The notes under the pieces are model-generated. The model ran no database searches. It worked only from the letters and a program-made list of their open reading frames with translations, and was not told the origin of the DNA. From Myripristis murdjan (lineage: Eukaryota > Chordata > Actinopteri > Holocentriformes > Holocentridae), in NCBI RefSeq assembly GCF_902150065.1, contig NC_043980.1:10601054-10665053 (forward strand): a DNA stretch of 64,000 nt. Reading direction: 5' to 3'. Position numbers and translations under genes: made by a program. This document shows, piece by piece, positions 34,565-45,548 of this stretch (position 1 is its first letter; each line of letters starts with the position of its first letter).

Positions 34565-36060
34565 TCCTGTAGGTTTTGTTCAGTGCATTTCGGGCAGCGA
34601 GTGGTCCTTCCCCTTGTTGGGAAGTTTGGCTGAGAGGGAGAACGTGATTGGTAGTGAGACTGTGTTTGGGCTAGTGGCGTTGACAAACTAGGCTTGTGGG
34701 AATTTGTCACCTGTTGTTCCATTAAAGAGGCCATCATCTTTGTTAGGTTCTCAACCTGAGCACTCAATTGTTGTATGACCTGAGAATTATCATCTGCTGC
34801 TGCGGCCCTTGGCTTGTCATTGCTATGTCCATTTCCTGTTTCTACCTTGGTACTGTGTACATGTGTGGACTTTTGGCGAGGGGTTTGGCCGAGTCGGCGC
34901 TGATGCTCATTTTCTTCATTTACAATTTTCATTACTTCACTGAGAATTTCCTCATCAGTTATTTGACTGTTTGAGATCAGCGGCCTCATTCTCTGTCGGA
35001 GCTCAGTGTGTTTTGTTCCAAGGCCCTGGTAAATGGTGTGGAGAAAAACCTCTTGGATGGTTTTTGGATCGTATGATATGTCTCCATTGGCCTGTTTTGA
35101 CTGGAAAAGCAGTTTTTGTTTAAGTCCAATCATGCGATACATGAATTGCTGTGGTGCCTCCTGTTCTGTTTGTTTTGCACACATTAACTCCTGAAACAGC
35201 TCTGTGTTTGCCTTCTCCCCTAGGTGTGACCTGAGGAAGCCCTTGAGTTCAGGAATGGTTATCTCATCTTTGTTCAAGAGCATATCCTTGAAAGTGCCTG
35301 GTTTAATTACTCTCAACACACCCCGGACTATTTCTGCCTCTGTAAAACCCTCACTGACTCCCTCATCAATTTGTTTAACAATACTGTTATAACCCATTTC
35401 AGAACCCTGGTCTCCAATCTGGCCCCCATGCACTTTAAATTCTCGGCGTTGGAAATAAGGAAAGTCTCTCAGGGGAAGCAGTCTCTCGGATGCCATCTGT
35501 GGCATTTGGTGTGGTGTCGACTCACTTTGGTAGGTAAAGGCAGTGGCTGGTGAGCCGGTGACAGCTTCACATCGTTTTAGTTGTTCACCCAACTCTTCGT
35601 ACACTTTTCTCAGCTCTCCCACTGACTGTGTGGTTGTGTGAGCATGTGTGTCTGAGTAAGGATGTTGTTGAGATATGTGTTTTCCAGTAACAGCAGGTGA
35701 GGTGGGACTGGGTGTAGTGTGTGTGACATCAATCAACATTTCTACTGGCACACCAACTGAAACACCTCTATCTGCACAGACAAGCTTAGATACCAAATCA
35801 TTCAACATAAGTAACAGACTCATACCTTCATCCTCTAACTGTAACAAAGCCCCTGACTGCATGTATGAGAACACATAGTCAAGACAGCCCTCTTCATCAC
35901 TTTGGTCCAGCTGGATCTTGTCATTGTTGTTAGCTGCAATATCCTTGGCAACCTGGTAAATGTCAGTACTTGAGAGTTTGAACAAACCTTTCTTGATGTT
36001 CCATACCAGTTCTTTGCGTTGAGTTCCCATGATGCAAGTGTCTTTGTCCCCTGGAAACAA
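34420..36060 (-). CDS. gag frame of the Ty3/Gypsy element
   Basis: This frame of about 546 codons encodes the structural protein. It ends with a zinc knuckle, [14 protein letters not shown] (CX2CX4HX4C). A second Met about ten codons in, beginning [10 protein letters not shown], is an equally likely start. The 3' end overlaps pol by about 145 bp. Confidence 0.88.
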   Translation of the reverse strand: MFPGDKDTCIMGTQRKELVWNIKKGLFKLSSTDIYQVAKDIAANNNDKIQLDQSDEEGCLDYVFSYMQSGALLQLEDEGMSLLLMLNDLVSKLVCADRGVSVGVPVEMLIDVTHTTPSPTSPAVTGKHISQQHPYSDTHAHTTTQSVGELRKVYEELGEQLKRCEAVTGSPATAFTYQSESTPHQMPQMASERLLPLRDFPYFQRREFKVHGGQIGDQGSEMGYNSIVKQIDEGVSEGFTEAEIVRGVLRVIKPGTFKDMLLNKDEITIPELKGFLRSHLGEKANTELFQELMCAKQTEQEAPQQFMYRMIGLKQKLLFQSKQANGDISYDPKTIQEVFLHTIYQGLGTKHTELRQRMRPLISNSQITDEEILSEVMKIVNEENEHQRRLGQTPRQKSTHVHSTKVETGNGHSNDKPRAAAADDNSQVIQQLSAQVENLTKMMASLMEQQVTNSHKPSLSTPLAQTQSHYQSRSPSQPNFPTRGRTTRCPKCTEQNLQECSHCFVCGETGHRAVGCLRRTRFQGNGIRSLSGDSQRPVFSPSPSQQ

Positions 36061-36279
36061 ATGAGTGCTGACTCCTGGATTAAGCGAGGCGACTCCGCGG
36101 CTGTTGGCGTGCTCGGACCCCTTGACTCAGCAGTGCGGCTCCCTGACGAAGTGAAGATCCTTCTTCCCTTTCTTTGGACACCCACCGACTGGCTCCTGGG
36201 CTGTAGCAGCGTCTCAGCACCTCGGTCTTATGGTTCTGGTATCACTGGATCTATCCTCCCATGGTTGGAAAGAGGAAAG

Positions 36280-36297
36280 ATCCCGGACGAGCCCCCA
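36280..36297 (-). other. Primer-binding site (tRNA-Pro type)
   Basis: The minus strand reads TGGGGGCTCGTCCGGGAT, the 18-base primer site complementary to tRNA-Pro that is familiar from gammaretroviruses. It lies five bases inside the 5' LTR. Confidence 0.85.
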
Positions 36298-36302
36298 CAG
36301 TT

Positions 36303-37640
36303 TGTTACCGGTCTCTAACACTGAGTGACCCAAATAACAAAATGAAGAGTGGTCCTTTCCTCCTCACATCTGTCCCTGAAAAATGCAGGTAAATGTCACA
36401 GGAGAGAGAGAGAGAGATGAACCACTCGTGTTGCGTTCCAACATGTTCTTTTTACTTTGCAATTTTCACAATAAAACAAACATTCTTTCCCTGAGTGTAA
36501 GTCTCTGTATCAGTGTCCATTGGTCCTCACCTGTCCCTAAATAAATTCAAGAAATACAGTGTATTTCATTCCACATCATATCACAGGTAGTTCCACATTC
36601 ATTATAAAACTCAAAATAAATCCAAAATAAATAGATGAATCAAAAGGATTCATATGTTTTACTTTCTCCAAAAGCATTATTTCAGCGTCTGTGCTGTTAC
36701 CATGGCTACAATTATATACATAGTGTTTAAGTCAAGAATCACATTTGACATACCAAATTTCTCTGAAAGCTATTTAAAATAGTGCAGACTGGTATCAATG
36801 TAAACAGCAGACCTTTTACATAGGGAATGTTTATAAACTCACCTAAAATATAACTAGCACCTTTTAACAAAATGAAAATACGGATCTACACATTAAACTG
36901 TAGCTATCCGAACAGAAAACAGCATTCAAAAACACACATCAATTTTCGAGTAATTTCTATAATACTCCTATGGTAAACAAACACCATATAATATTAATTC
37001 CCAACAAAACAACCTATTTCTACAATATTTGTCAGGTGTGCAGGGCCCAAAAGGGGAAAATACATGAAAAGAACAATGGCTACACACAATGCATGAGCTC
37101 CGCTTACAACAACAGGCAGACGCCATTTTACGGAGACTCCCGCCAAGCGGCTCCGTCCACTACAGCGGAGATCCCATCCCGCATCAAACTCACCCTTACT
37201 CACTGATACAGATCAATAAAAGCATGCTGCTAATGCTAAAATATGTTACCCTTAGAGGTAGTCATTTTGTGGTTGTCACGGCGTACTAACCTGAAAAATG
37301 CAGGTAAATGTCACAGGAGAGAGAGAGAGAGATGAACCACTCGTGTTGCGTTCCAACATGTTCTGAGGGAGGGACCGTCGGAGTCCATCACCTGTAATCA
37401 CCTGGGCGCAACGTGAACTAACTTTGGTTCCGCCCTCCCTGTTTCCCTGCGATCTGCTCATGTCATCTCCAAACAATTATGGCATTAATATTAATATTTG
37501 CATGTAACCCATAACATGGAAATAATAAATTAAAAATTAGCAAAAAAATAAAGTGCTCAAAAATTACTGAAGCAATATGTTAACATCAGTTTTACTATCA
37601 AACTCAACTGACCATAAGCATATATTTTGGATATACCACA
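36303..37640 (-). repeat. 5' LTR of the Ty3/Gypsy element
   Basis: A 1,338-bp partner of 28290-29627, the same by eye. It ends at 37640 and is followed by the ATAT duplication. Confidence 0.93.
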
Positions 37641-37689
37641 ATATGTTCTTTTTTTTTTGTTTAATTTAGGAGTTCATGTGTAAAAGAAA

Positions 37690-37740
37690 AAGACGTGGGT
37701 ATGTTTTGTCACTGCTGCCAGCAGTTAATTCATTAAACAG
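37690..37740 (+). promoter_or_regulatory. Distal upstream module of U3 copy 7
   Basis: GTGGGTATGTTTTGTCACTG then CTGCCAGCAG lies about 115-155 bp before copy 7 and resumes directly after the LTR element. Confidence 0.5.
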
Positions 37741-37849
37741 TAGCATATATATTTCACATTACGGATTGACATTGTTAGATGTTGGAGAACACCCTGAGTC
37801 AGAATGATTTTTCCATGAATGACCTCCTAGCTTCACCTGTTGGATTGTT

Positions 37850-38066
37850 AAGACTATACTTTCAGGGATCATTTCTATAGTTTCTGACTAGAGAAGTGTG
37901 TTTCTAAAGTGTTTGGTCTCGCTAACCACGATGATGAGTTGTGATGTTCCCTTCTGAGAGAGAAGTTGGCAGTGAATAATGACTCTGTTCATACATTCAC
38001 TGGCATTGATGACTGCTCTTTGCTTTGCTGTAGAGCATTGAGGAAGGTAACATGATTTGAGTGGTT
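37850..38066 (+). ncRNA. U3 snoRNA copy 7
   Basis: A 217-nt copy with a complete 5' domain, box B variant GAGAGAGAAG and box C ATTGATGA. Its 3' end reads GATTTGAGTGGTT, so box D is TTGA. Both upstream modules are present. Confidence 0.83.
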
Positions 38067-38209
38067 TGTCAGCTTAGATGTATAATGTTAATGTATTTGT
38101 GGAAGTAACAGCTAAGGTAACATTCCACCAAGCTGGCTAATAAACTGGTCAACATTTGCCAATTTCATCCTGAGACTTGAGAGGTGTTTATCTTACACAC
38201 ATACTTTAG

Positions 38210-38325
38210 TTCTCTTCATTAAATAATATCAATCCAAGTTTTTTGTCTGAAGTTTAGATGTTATCATCAACTGAACAAATTGCTGGCAGCAGTGACAAAA
38301 CATAACCACCTCTTTTGCACAAATG
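38210..38325 (-). promoter_or_regulatory. Orphan U3 upstream module
   Basis: TGCTGGCAGCAGTGACAAAA then CATAACCACCTCTTTTGCAC lies on the minus strand between the 3' ends of copies 7 and 8, with no U3 of its own. Confidence 0.5.
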
Positions 38326-38663
38326 GTAGACACCCAAAAATGCGAAACAAAAATATTTTATTGTGGAGTTCTTATCTCTTTAGAGCAAAAAGTAGTTTCA
38401 TGTAGGAGATCTGGAAATGATCAAACTCTGTATGCTTTCAATCAGGTTGTAGGTTGCTGTTTCACTCATTCATGCATTAAGGCATGTAGTTGTAGTTTTA
38501 AGCAGACAACTAAATGAATATTCCCAGTGTTCCTAGAAGTGATGATGAGGTTTTAGGACCAGATGGGGAAATGTTGACTAGTTTGTCATCCAGCTTAACT
38601 AAAGCATATTACCTTTGATTCCTCGTTTTAAATTTGTGTTAACATTATGCAGCTGAGTTAAAG

Positions 38664-38880
38664 AACCACTCTGATCATGTTCCCCTCCTCAGTGCTCTAT
38701 AACAAAGCAAAGATCAGTCATCAATGCCAGTGACCATATGAACAGAGTCATTATCCACTATCAGCTTCTCTCTCAGAAGGGAACATCACAACTCATCATC
38801 GTGGCTAGCGAGACCAAACACTTTAGAAACACACTTCTCTAGTCAGAAACTACAGAAATGATCCCTGAAAGTATAGTCTT
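38664..38880 (-). ncRNA. U3 snoRNA copy 8
   Basis: A 217-nt copy with a near-complete 5' domain, box B variant GAGAGAGAAG, box C ATTGATGA and 3' end ATCAGAGTGGTT. The proximal block and a distal module (39010-39050) follow upstream. Confidence 0.83.
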
Positions 38881-39009
38881 AACCATCCAACAGGTGAAGC
38901 TAGAAGGTCATTCATGGAAAAATCATTCTGACTTGGGGTTGTTCACCAACATTAAGCTATGTCAGTCGAAGAAATTTATTTGAAATATATATGCTATTGT
39001 TTAATGAAT

Positions 39010-39050
39010 TAACTGCTGGCAGCAGTGACAAAACATACCCACCTCTTTTT
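39010..39050 (-). promoter_or_regulatory. Distal upstream module of U3 copy 8
   Basis: CTGCTGGCAGCAGTGACAAA then ACATACCCACCTC lies about 130-170 bp upstream of copy 8. Confidence 0.5.
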
Positions 39051-39111
39051 TACACATGATGAACCCCTAAAATAACAAACAAAAAAAAAGAACATATGAT
39101 GGAATTCTTAT

Positions 39112-39425
39112 CTTACATCCATGTCTGTCCAGAATAATATGCTATTTGTGTGAAGAAGGAAGGAAGGAAGGAAGAAGAAGGAATATAATAAAAGGTATTG
39201 CATGCCACATGAGTACATATTTTGGTAAAATGGAGGTTATCACTATTCTGACATGCATGATTCCAGAGAATCATTTCCAGTGAGAAACATGCTGGCCTCA
39301 CTTAAAACTATCTTTACAAAGGAGTAAAGAGGACTGACAGAGAGCTTTGTCACATGGTGCAACGACAATCTCTTGAAGCTCACTATCAGCGAAACTCATG
39401 AGTTTGTGAAGGACTACCAGAGCAG
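39112..39425. repeat. Inverted copy of the 24880-25190 segment
   Basis: The reverse complement of the stretch upstream of copy 4, including the end of the LINE remnant (GAAACTCATGAGTTTGTGAA). It carries a short (AAGG)n run near 39156-39175. Confidence 0.65.
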
Positions 39426-39574
39426 TTGCTGCAGAAATAAATGAAGAAACAACCTAAAATCTGATTGAAAACAATTTCTTAAGGTGAACCCTTTTTACTA
39501 TAGATATATCAAACCCACAATACAGTTTTTTTTGTTCTGTTTTGTTTTTTGGGTTGTCCACCATATTTAAAAAT

Positions 39575-39612
39575 AGGTGGGTATGTTTTGTCACTGCTGC
39601 TAGCAATTTATT
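39575..39612 (+). promoter_or_regulatory. Distal upstream module of U3 copy 9
   Basis: GGTGGGTATGTTTTGTCACT then GCTGCTAGCA lies about 130-165 bp upstream of copy 9, with one change in the palindrome. Confidence 0.5.
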
Positions 39613-39738
39613 CACTAGATGATTGCATATAAAATTCAAACTTTTTTTTTTAACTGACATTGTTTAATGTTGGAGAACAACCCCAAGTGATAATGACTTT
39701 TCCTTGAATGACTTCCTAGCTTTTCCTGTTGGACAGTT

Positions 39739-39956
39739 AAGACTATACTTTCAGGGATCATTTCTATAGTTCCTGACTAGAGAAATGTGTTTCTAAAGTG
39801 TTTGGTCTCGCTAGCCACGATGAAGAGTTGTGATGTTCCCTTCTGAGAGAGAAGCTGGTAGTGAGTAATGACTCTGTTCATATATTCACTGACATTGATG
39901 ACTGATCTCTGCCTTTTTTATAGTGCTTTGAAGAGGGGAACATGATCAGAGTGGTT
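39739..39956 (+). ncRNA. U3 snoRNA copy 9
   Basis: A 218-nt copy with a complete 5' domain, GCCACGATGAAGAG hinge (as in copy 17), box B variant GAGAGAGAAG, box C ATTGATGA and 3' end ATCAGAGTGGTT. Confidence 0.83.
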
Positions 39957-40139
39957 CTTTAACTCAGTTCTAGATTATTAACACAAATCTAGAGTGTAGA
40001 TATAGCCTACTTCTCTAGTCAACATGCTGTACCTAGCTGGCAGAATAAGTTGTTAGCTGATAAGTTGGTCAGCATTTGTCCTGAAACTTTAGAAGTGTGT
40101 TTCTTCTACAAACATACTGGAAATGTTCATTTAGTTTTC

Positions 40140-40250
40140 TTCATTGAACAACGTCAATCAAAGACAGTTATCTGAAATTTAGATGGCATCATCAACTGAA
40201 TAAATTGCTGGCAGCAGTGACAGAACATACCCACCTCTTTTGTACAAATG
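40140..40250 (-). promoter_or_regulatory. Orphan U3 upstream module
   Basis: TGCTGGCAGCAGTGACAGAA then CATACCCACCTCTTTTGTAC lies on the minus strand with no matching U3 downstream. Confidence 0.5.
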
Positions 40251-40365
40251 GCAAACCCCCCAAAATCAAACAAAAATCTTTTTTTTTTTTTTTTTTTTTT
40301 CCCTGTGGAATTGTTATCTCTTTAGAACAAAAATTAGTTTCATGTAAGAGATAAGAAAATGTTCA

Positions 40366-41250
40366 CAGGGTTTTTCCTGCATATAAAATTACGAGGCGGC
40401 TGCCTCCGCCTAATTTCGTGCCACCCCCGGCTCTCAAAACTCTGACGTCGGGAAAATTGTTATTTTCTGACAAGCGTTGTGGTAGATGGATGTCATTTTA
40501 ACTGCAGTTGCAGCATTGCGCCGACGTGGTGGCGCTGTATCAACAAGACTGCACCGGAAGTCGCTGCCAATACTGCCAAAGAGGAAGAACAGAGCCACAA
40601 AATTCCCTTCCTGGAGGATTTTCTTTTGTGTTTCCGTTTCTTCGCTAGTGTGTGTGTTAATCGGCATCCTGGTGATGGAAGTGAAAATGCAGCTTAGTTT
40701 GACTGTTATATGATGATATACGACAAGCTCACACACGCTGCCGTGTTTGCCCGCTCACGTGTGAATTAAAGGATCTTGTCGAACCAACCGACCTCCCTCG
40801 AATTTCCACTTTCCCAGCCATCCTCTGAGCTAGCTGTTTGTGCTTTTAAAACACAGTTCAGTAAGTTAAAAAAATGATCTTGAAACAAGTGAAAGTGGTC
40901 TAAAGCAAGATACTTTTTAGGCGACTGTCTTATTTTACCGGGATTTCCAGGCTACAGCAGCGCACTGACATAGATTGTGTAACAACGCGAAGAGTTGCCA
41001 CTCCACTGTATTTTCACTGGCTAACAGCAGCAAACTAGCTTAGCTTGTCTATTCAGAGAAGAGGTATCACTTCGGCTTATTTTTCAATCTATGTTATCAC
41101 ATGCATAGTACTGCTCATTCATTGGTAGTTGAATTGTTAGGTCTGTTTGATAAGTAATTTACAATTTTAAAACAAATAATAATTTAACATATTGTTAAAT
41201 TATTGGAGTCAAGCTCATAAACATACACTAACACTACTTAACGAGTGTTT
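40366..41250. mobile_element. Insertion of about 0.9 kb into a U3 unit, hAT-like left end
   Basis: Other units read from GAAATGTTCA straight to a segment near TTGTAGGTTGCTG, while here about 885 bp intervene. The left end CAGGGTTTTTCCTG resembles a hAT terminus, but no inverted partner is visible at the right, so the element is truncated or misassigned. Confidence 0.4.
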
Positions 41251-41494
41251 GAGCAACATATCTAGGTTGCTGTTTTATTCACTGGTGCATTAAGGAATGT
41301 AGTTGGTCACTGTTGTGTTATGTTTTTTAAGCAGAGAACTAAATGAATATTTCCTGTATTTCTCAAAGTGGTGATAAGATTTCAGGACAAAATGAGAAAA
41401 TGTTGAGTAGTCTGTTAGTTAGATAGATGAAACATTATACCTTGCACAGTTCATCATTCTGAACTTTCATTGATGTTGTACAGCTGCATTAGAG

Positions 41495-41709
41495 AACCAC
41501 TCTGATCATGTTACCTTCCTCTTTGCTTAACAAGAATGTAAAGAGCAATCATCAACAACAGTGAACCTATGAACTCAGTCAATATTCACTGTCAGCTTCT
41601 CTCAGAAGGGAACATCACAACTCATCATCGTGGCTAGCGAGACCAAACACTTTAGAAACACATTTCTCTAGTCAGGAACTACAGAAATGCTCCCTGAAAG
41701 TATAGTCTT
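41495..41709 (-). ncRNA. U3 snoRNA copy 10
   Basis: A 215-nt copy of the same short-box-B subtype as copy 3, with box C GTTGATGA and 3' end ATCAGAGTGGTT. The 5' domain has one change (GGAGCATTT). The proximal and distal modules are present upstream. By position it mirrors copy 7. Confidence 0.8.
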
Positions 41710-41829
41710 AACTATCCAACAGGTGAAGCTAGGAGGTCATTCATGGAAAAATCATTCTGACTCAGGGTGTTCTCCAACATCTAACAATGTCAATCCATAA
41801 TTTGAAATACATATGCCATTGTTTAATGA

Positions 41830-41872
41830 ATTAACTGCTGGCAGCAGTGACAAAACATACCCACCTCTTTTT
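41830..41872 (-). promoter_or_regulatory. Distal upstream module of U3 copy 10
   Basis: AACTGCTGGCAGCAGTGACA then AAACATACCCACCTC lies about 125-160 bp upstream of copy 10. Confidence 0.5.
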
Positions 41873-42012
41873 CTTTTACACATGATGAGCTCCTAAATTA
41901 AACAAAAAAAAAAACATATGGAGTTCTTAACTCTTTAGAAAAAAAACTGAAATACTGCCTCACAGTTGTATGCATTCTGAACTTTCATTGACATTGTACA
42001 GCTGAGTTAGAG

Positions 42013-42229
42013 AACCACTCTGACCATGTTGTCTTCCTCTTTGCTTAACAAGGAAGCAAAGATCAGTCATCAATGACAGTGAACATATGAACAGAGTCAT
42101 TATTCACTGCCAGCTTCTCTCTCGGAAGGAAACATCACAACTCATCATCGTGGCTAGCGAGACCAAACACTTTAGAAACACATTTCTCTAGTCAGAAACT
42201 ATAGAAATGATCCCTGAAAGTATAGTCTT
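42013..42229 (-). ncRNA. U3 snoRNA copy 11
   Basis: A 217-nt copy with a complete 5' domain, box B variant GAGAGAGAAG, box C ATTGATGA and 3' end GGTCAGAGTGGTT. A GTCAATGAAAGTTCAGA stretch lies about 20 bases past the end and resembles the snRNA 3' box. It mirrors copy 6. Confidence 0.84.
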
Positions 42230-42603
42230 AACCATCCAACAGGCGAAGCTAGGAGGTCACTCATGGAGAAGTCATTTTCACACAGGGTTGCCATTGAACA
42301 CCATCGATCCAAGAAATTTCAGCTGAATATTAACTATAAACAGCATGCACTGCTTATTTATAATATAAAGTAATAACATAATATAAGCCTTGGATTTTTC
42401 AAATATTAAGTGAAATGCTGCAGTTTATCAGAACTCCATTGCATTGGTTAATTTTAGGGTTGTCAAAAACAAGGTGACCAACCAGATGCATTACTGCCAA
42501 TAAAAAAAAAGAAAAGAAAAGAAAGAAACAACAACCTCAAACCTGATTAATCTCCTTTTTGTAAAAAGATATGAAATCCATATAAACAAACAGGTTTGAG
42601 TTT

Positions 42604-42730
42604 TTTGTTCTTATTGTTCTTATTGCATATTTATGTTCAGAGACTCGATCTTGTAATCGGTGTTTGGTTCTGCCAATATAAAATACATTTCACAGAGGGC
42701 ATTCCAGTTTGTAGATCACAAAAGTGATCA
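42604..42730 (-). mobile_element. Penelope-like GIY-YIG fragment (mirror copy)
   Basis: The reverse complement of 27478-27606. It reads HRLQDRVSEHKYAIRTIRTK, which keeps the motif slightly better than the plus-strand copy. Confidence 0.65.
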
Positions 42731-42871
42731 ACCAAAAACTCCTCCAGGTGATTTCACCTCACCTTAAAGCAGCGAGGAGGGACTAATCAGTGAAATCACC
42801 AGGTGGAGTTTTTGGTTGGAATGAAAACCTGCAGCCTCTTGGCCCTCCATGGCACCAGTTTGACACCCCTG
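42731..42871 (-). mobile_element. hAT-like fragment (mirror copy)
   Basis: The reverse complement of 27336-27478 with the same hairpin arms. Its CAGGGGTGTCAAACTGG end is at 42871. Confidence 0.5.
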
Positions 42872-42884
42872 ATCTAGTGAATAA

Positions 42885-42925
42885 ACTGCTGGCAGCAGTG
42901 ACAAAACATACCCACCTCTTTTGTA
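42885..42925 (-). promoter_or_regulatory. Distal U3 upstream module separated from copy 11
   Basis: CTGCTGGCAGCAGTGACAAA then ACATACCCACCTCTTTTGTA lies about 660 bp upstream of copy 11, beyond the transposon fragments. Confidence 0.45.
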
Positions 42926-43283
42926 CAAATGGTAAACCCTCAAAACAAAACAAAAAATCTTTCATTGAGGACCTGTTATCTTTTTAGAACAAAAGGTCTT
43001 CATGTAAGAGATACGGAAATGTTCATAAACTCTGTATGCTTTCAATCAGGTTGTAGGCTGCTGTTTCATTCATTCGTGCATTAAGGCATTGAGTTGGTCA
43101 CTGCTGTCTCTTGTTTTTAAGCAGACAACTAGAACGAATATTCCCAGTGTTTCTAGAAGTGGTGACAAGATTTCAGGTCTAGATAGGGAAATGTTGACTA
43201 GTTTGTCAGATAGTTAAGTGAAGCATGTTATGATTTAGCTCCTGGGTCTAGGTTTGATTGATGTTCTACAGCTGAGCTAAAAA

Positions 43284-43500
43284 AACCACTCTGACAATAT
43301 TCCCTTCCTCAATGCTCCCCAAGGAAGCAAAGATCAGTCATCAATGCCAGTGAACATATGAACAGAGTCATTATTCACTGCCAGCTTCTCTCTCGGAAGG
43401 AAACATCACAACTCATCATCATGGCTAGCGAGACCAAACACTTTAGAAACACATTTCTCTAGTCAGGAACTATAGAAATGATCCCTGAAAGTATAGTCTT
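43284..43500 (-). ncRNA. U3 snoRNA copy 12
   Basis: A 217-nt copy with a complete 5' domain, box B variant GAGAGAGAAG, box C ATTGATGA and 3' end GTCAGAGTGGTT. It mirrors copy 5 and shares its unusual upstream flank. Confidence 0.84.
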
Positions 43501-43739
43501 AACCATCCAACACGTGAAGCTAGGAGGTCATTCATGGAAAAATCATTCTCACTCAGGGTCTCTGCTCGTTATTATCCATCAGTCTGAGGGACCTACAGTG
43601 CTGCAGGGAGTTTCTGAAACATTCTCCATGCCTACTAACTAGATAACAGCAGTAACCATCACAGAGAATGGCATCGCGTCTAAACTGCTGGAAATTCAAT
43701 AGAAGAGAAAGAAGAAGAGGGAATGGCATTAACATCAAT

Positions 43740-44270
43740 GCCTTTCAAATTTCACAGCTTGTTCTTTTAAAGACTTTAAGTTTGCAAGTAACTTGTGCAA
43801 AGATTTTCTGATGTAACTTTTTTTTTTTCAGTTGCCACAATGATGACAGTTTATTCTGAGACTTACTGATGGCTGTTACTTTTTTCCAATTTTCTGAGTG
43901 GTTGTTTAAAGTTCTGTTAAAATGATCTTGAAATGAAATGATCTGCTAAAATTCTGTAAATGTGTGGATTTCCTAAGTCCTGCTGTAGTCAAATTAGACC
44001 AACATCATCATAACCATGCGTAATCATGAATTTAGTATGACATTTCATAGTGTATTCCCTGCTGTCTTTGCTGACTCATTTCTCCACCAAATCCCATTTA
44101 AGGAGAGAAGTAAATTAATACATATCATCTGTTTAAGGGCAACCTTGGAGAAGTTAGCAATGTGGCCAAAAATACTTAAACAACAGAATGCCTTTCAGTC
44201 AACATCAAATAGTTACATCATAGCTAACTGGTTTGTCAGTCAGCAAGACTTCTATTTCACTGAGTTAAAG
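43740..44270. other. No gene seen, unit spacer
   Basis: AT-rich sequence between U3 units 12 and 13. It does not match the other spacers by eye and holds no defined element. Confidence 0.4.
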
Positions 44271-44478
44271 AACCACTCCGATCAAGTTCCCCTCTTCTGC
44301 AACAAAACAAAGACGAATCATCAACAACAGTGAACCTATGAACTCAGTTAATATTCACTGTGAGCGTCTCTCAGAAGGGAACATCACAATTCATCATCGG
44401 GGTTAGCGAGGCCAAACACTTTAGAAACACATTTCTCTAGTCAGGAACTATAGAAACGATCCCTGAAAGAATAGTCAT
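44271..44478 (-). pseudogene. U3 snoRNA copy 13 (decayed)
   Basis: A 208-nt copy, shorter than the rest. Its first bases read ATGACT instead of AAGACT, box B is incomplete and the 3' end reads ATCGGAGTGGTT. The upstream block is shared with copies 3, 6 and 11. Confidence 0.75.
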
Positions 44479-44753
44479 AACCATCCAACAGGCGAAGCTA
44501 GGAGGTCATTCATGGAGAAGTCATTTTCACACAGGGTTGCCATTGAACACCATCGATCCAAGAAATTTCAGCTGAATATTAACAATAAACAGCATGTACT
44601 GCTTATTTATAATATAAATTAATAACATAATATAAGCCTTGGATTTTTCAAATATTAAGTGAAATGCTGCAGTTTATCAGCACTCCATTGCATTGGTTAA
44701 TTTTAGGGTTGTCAAAAACAAGGTGACCAACCAGATGCATTACTCCAAAAAAA

Positions 44754-44784
<31 letters not shown>

Positions 44785-44934
44785 GAAACAACAACCTAAA
44801 ACCTGATTCAGAAGTTTAAAAAGAAGAATACATTTTTAATTTTTTTAATTAATCTCCTTTTTGTAAAAAGATATCAAATCCATATAAACAAACAGGTTTG
44901 AGTTTTTTGAGGGTCCACCATATGTACAAAAGAG

Positions 44935-44985
44935 GAGGGTATGCCTTGTCACTGCTGCCAGCAGTTTATTCACTTGATGATAGCT
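44935..44985 (+). promoter_or_regulatory. Orphan U3 upstream module
   Basis: GGGTATGCCTTGTCACTGCT then GCCAGCAG on the plus strand is followed by unrelated sequence, not by a U3. Confidence 0.45.
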
Positions 44986-45331
44986 ACCGGGCGTCAGGTT
45001 CTGCCACTTGGTTCTTGGTTTCGTGGTTTCATACTAACTCTCCTTATCTATACAATCATGTATATACTTCAACTCCATCTGTATATTTCATTTCAAATTC
45101 ATTACCATCTGTATATTTCACATCCCATATCTCTTTTTTATCTATTTATATACATTTCAGATAAACGTTTTGGACAACTAAAATGAAAATTCCCAGTGTT
45201 TCTAGAAGTGGTGATAAGGTTTCAGGACCAGAGAGGAAAATGTTGACTGGTTTGTCAGATAGTTAAGTAAAGTATGTTATGTTCTAGCTCCTTGTTCCAA
45301 ATTTGATTGATCTTCTACAGCTGAGTTAATG

Positions 45332-45548
45332 AACCACTCTGATCATGTTTCCTTCCTCAACACTCAACAAAAAAGCAAAGATCAGTCATCAATGACAGTG
45401 AACATATGAACAGAGTCATTATTCACTGCCAGCTTCTCTCTCAGAAGGAAACATCACAACTCATCATCGTGGCTAGCGAGACCAAACACTTTAGAAACAC
45501 ATTTCTCTAGTCAGAAACTATAGAAATGATCCCTGAAAGTACAGTCTT
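45332..45548 (-). ncRNA. U3 snoRNA copy 14
   Basis: A 217-nt copy starting AAGACTGTACTTTCAGGGAT (one change from the usual start), with box B variant GAGAGAGAAG, box C ATTGATGA and 3' end ATCAGAGTGGTT. A decayed distal module lies near 45662-45695. Confidence 0.8.

Larger units (their letters stand above)
28290..37640 (-). mobile_element. Ty3/Gypsy LTR retrotransposon, looks whole and young
   Basis: This 9.35-kb element lies on the minus strand with two 1,338-bp LTRs, a tRNA-Pro-type primer site, gag and pol frames and an ATAT target duplication. The pol order protease, reverse transcriptase, RNase H, integrase is that of Ty3/Gypsy (Metaviridae); no envelope frame is seen. The LTRs have equal length and look the same wherever I compared them, which implies recent insertion. 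I see no obvious breaks in the two main frames. It sits inside one arm of the U3 inverted repeat. Confidence 0.93.

Noticed and set aside
30046-35878. Plus-strand open frames across the LTR element
   Set aside because: They are antisense to gag and pol and carry no independent similarity that I recognise.
22372-42925. The recurring CTGCTGGCAGCAG module as a CRISPR-like array
   Set aside because: Spacing is irregular, both orientations occur, it tracks U3 starts and this is a vertebrate genome.
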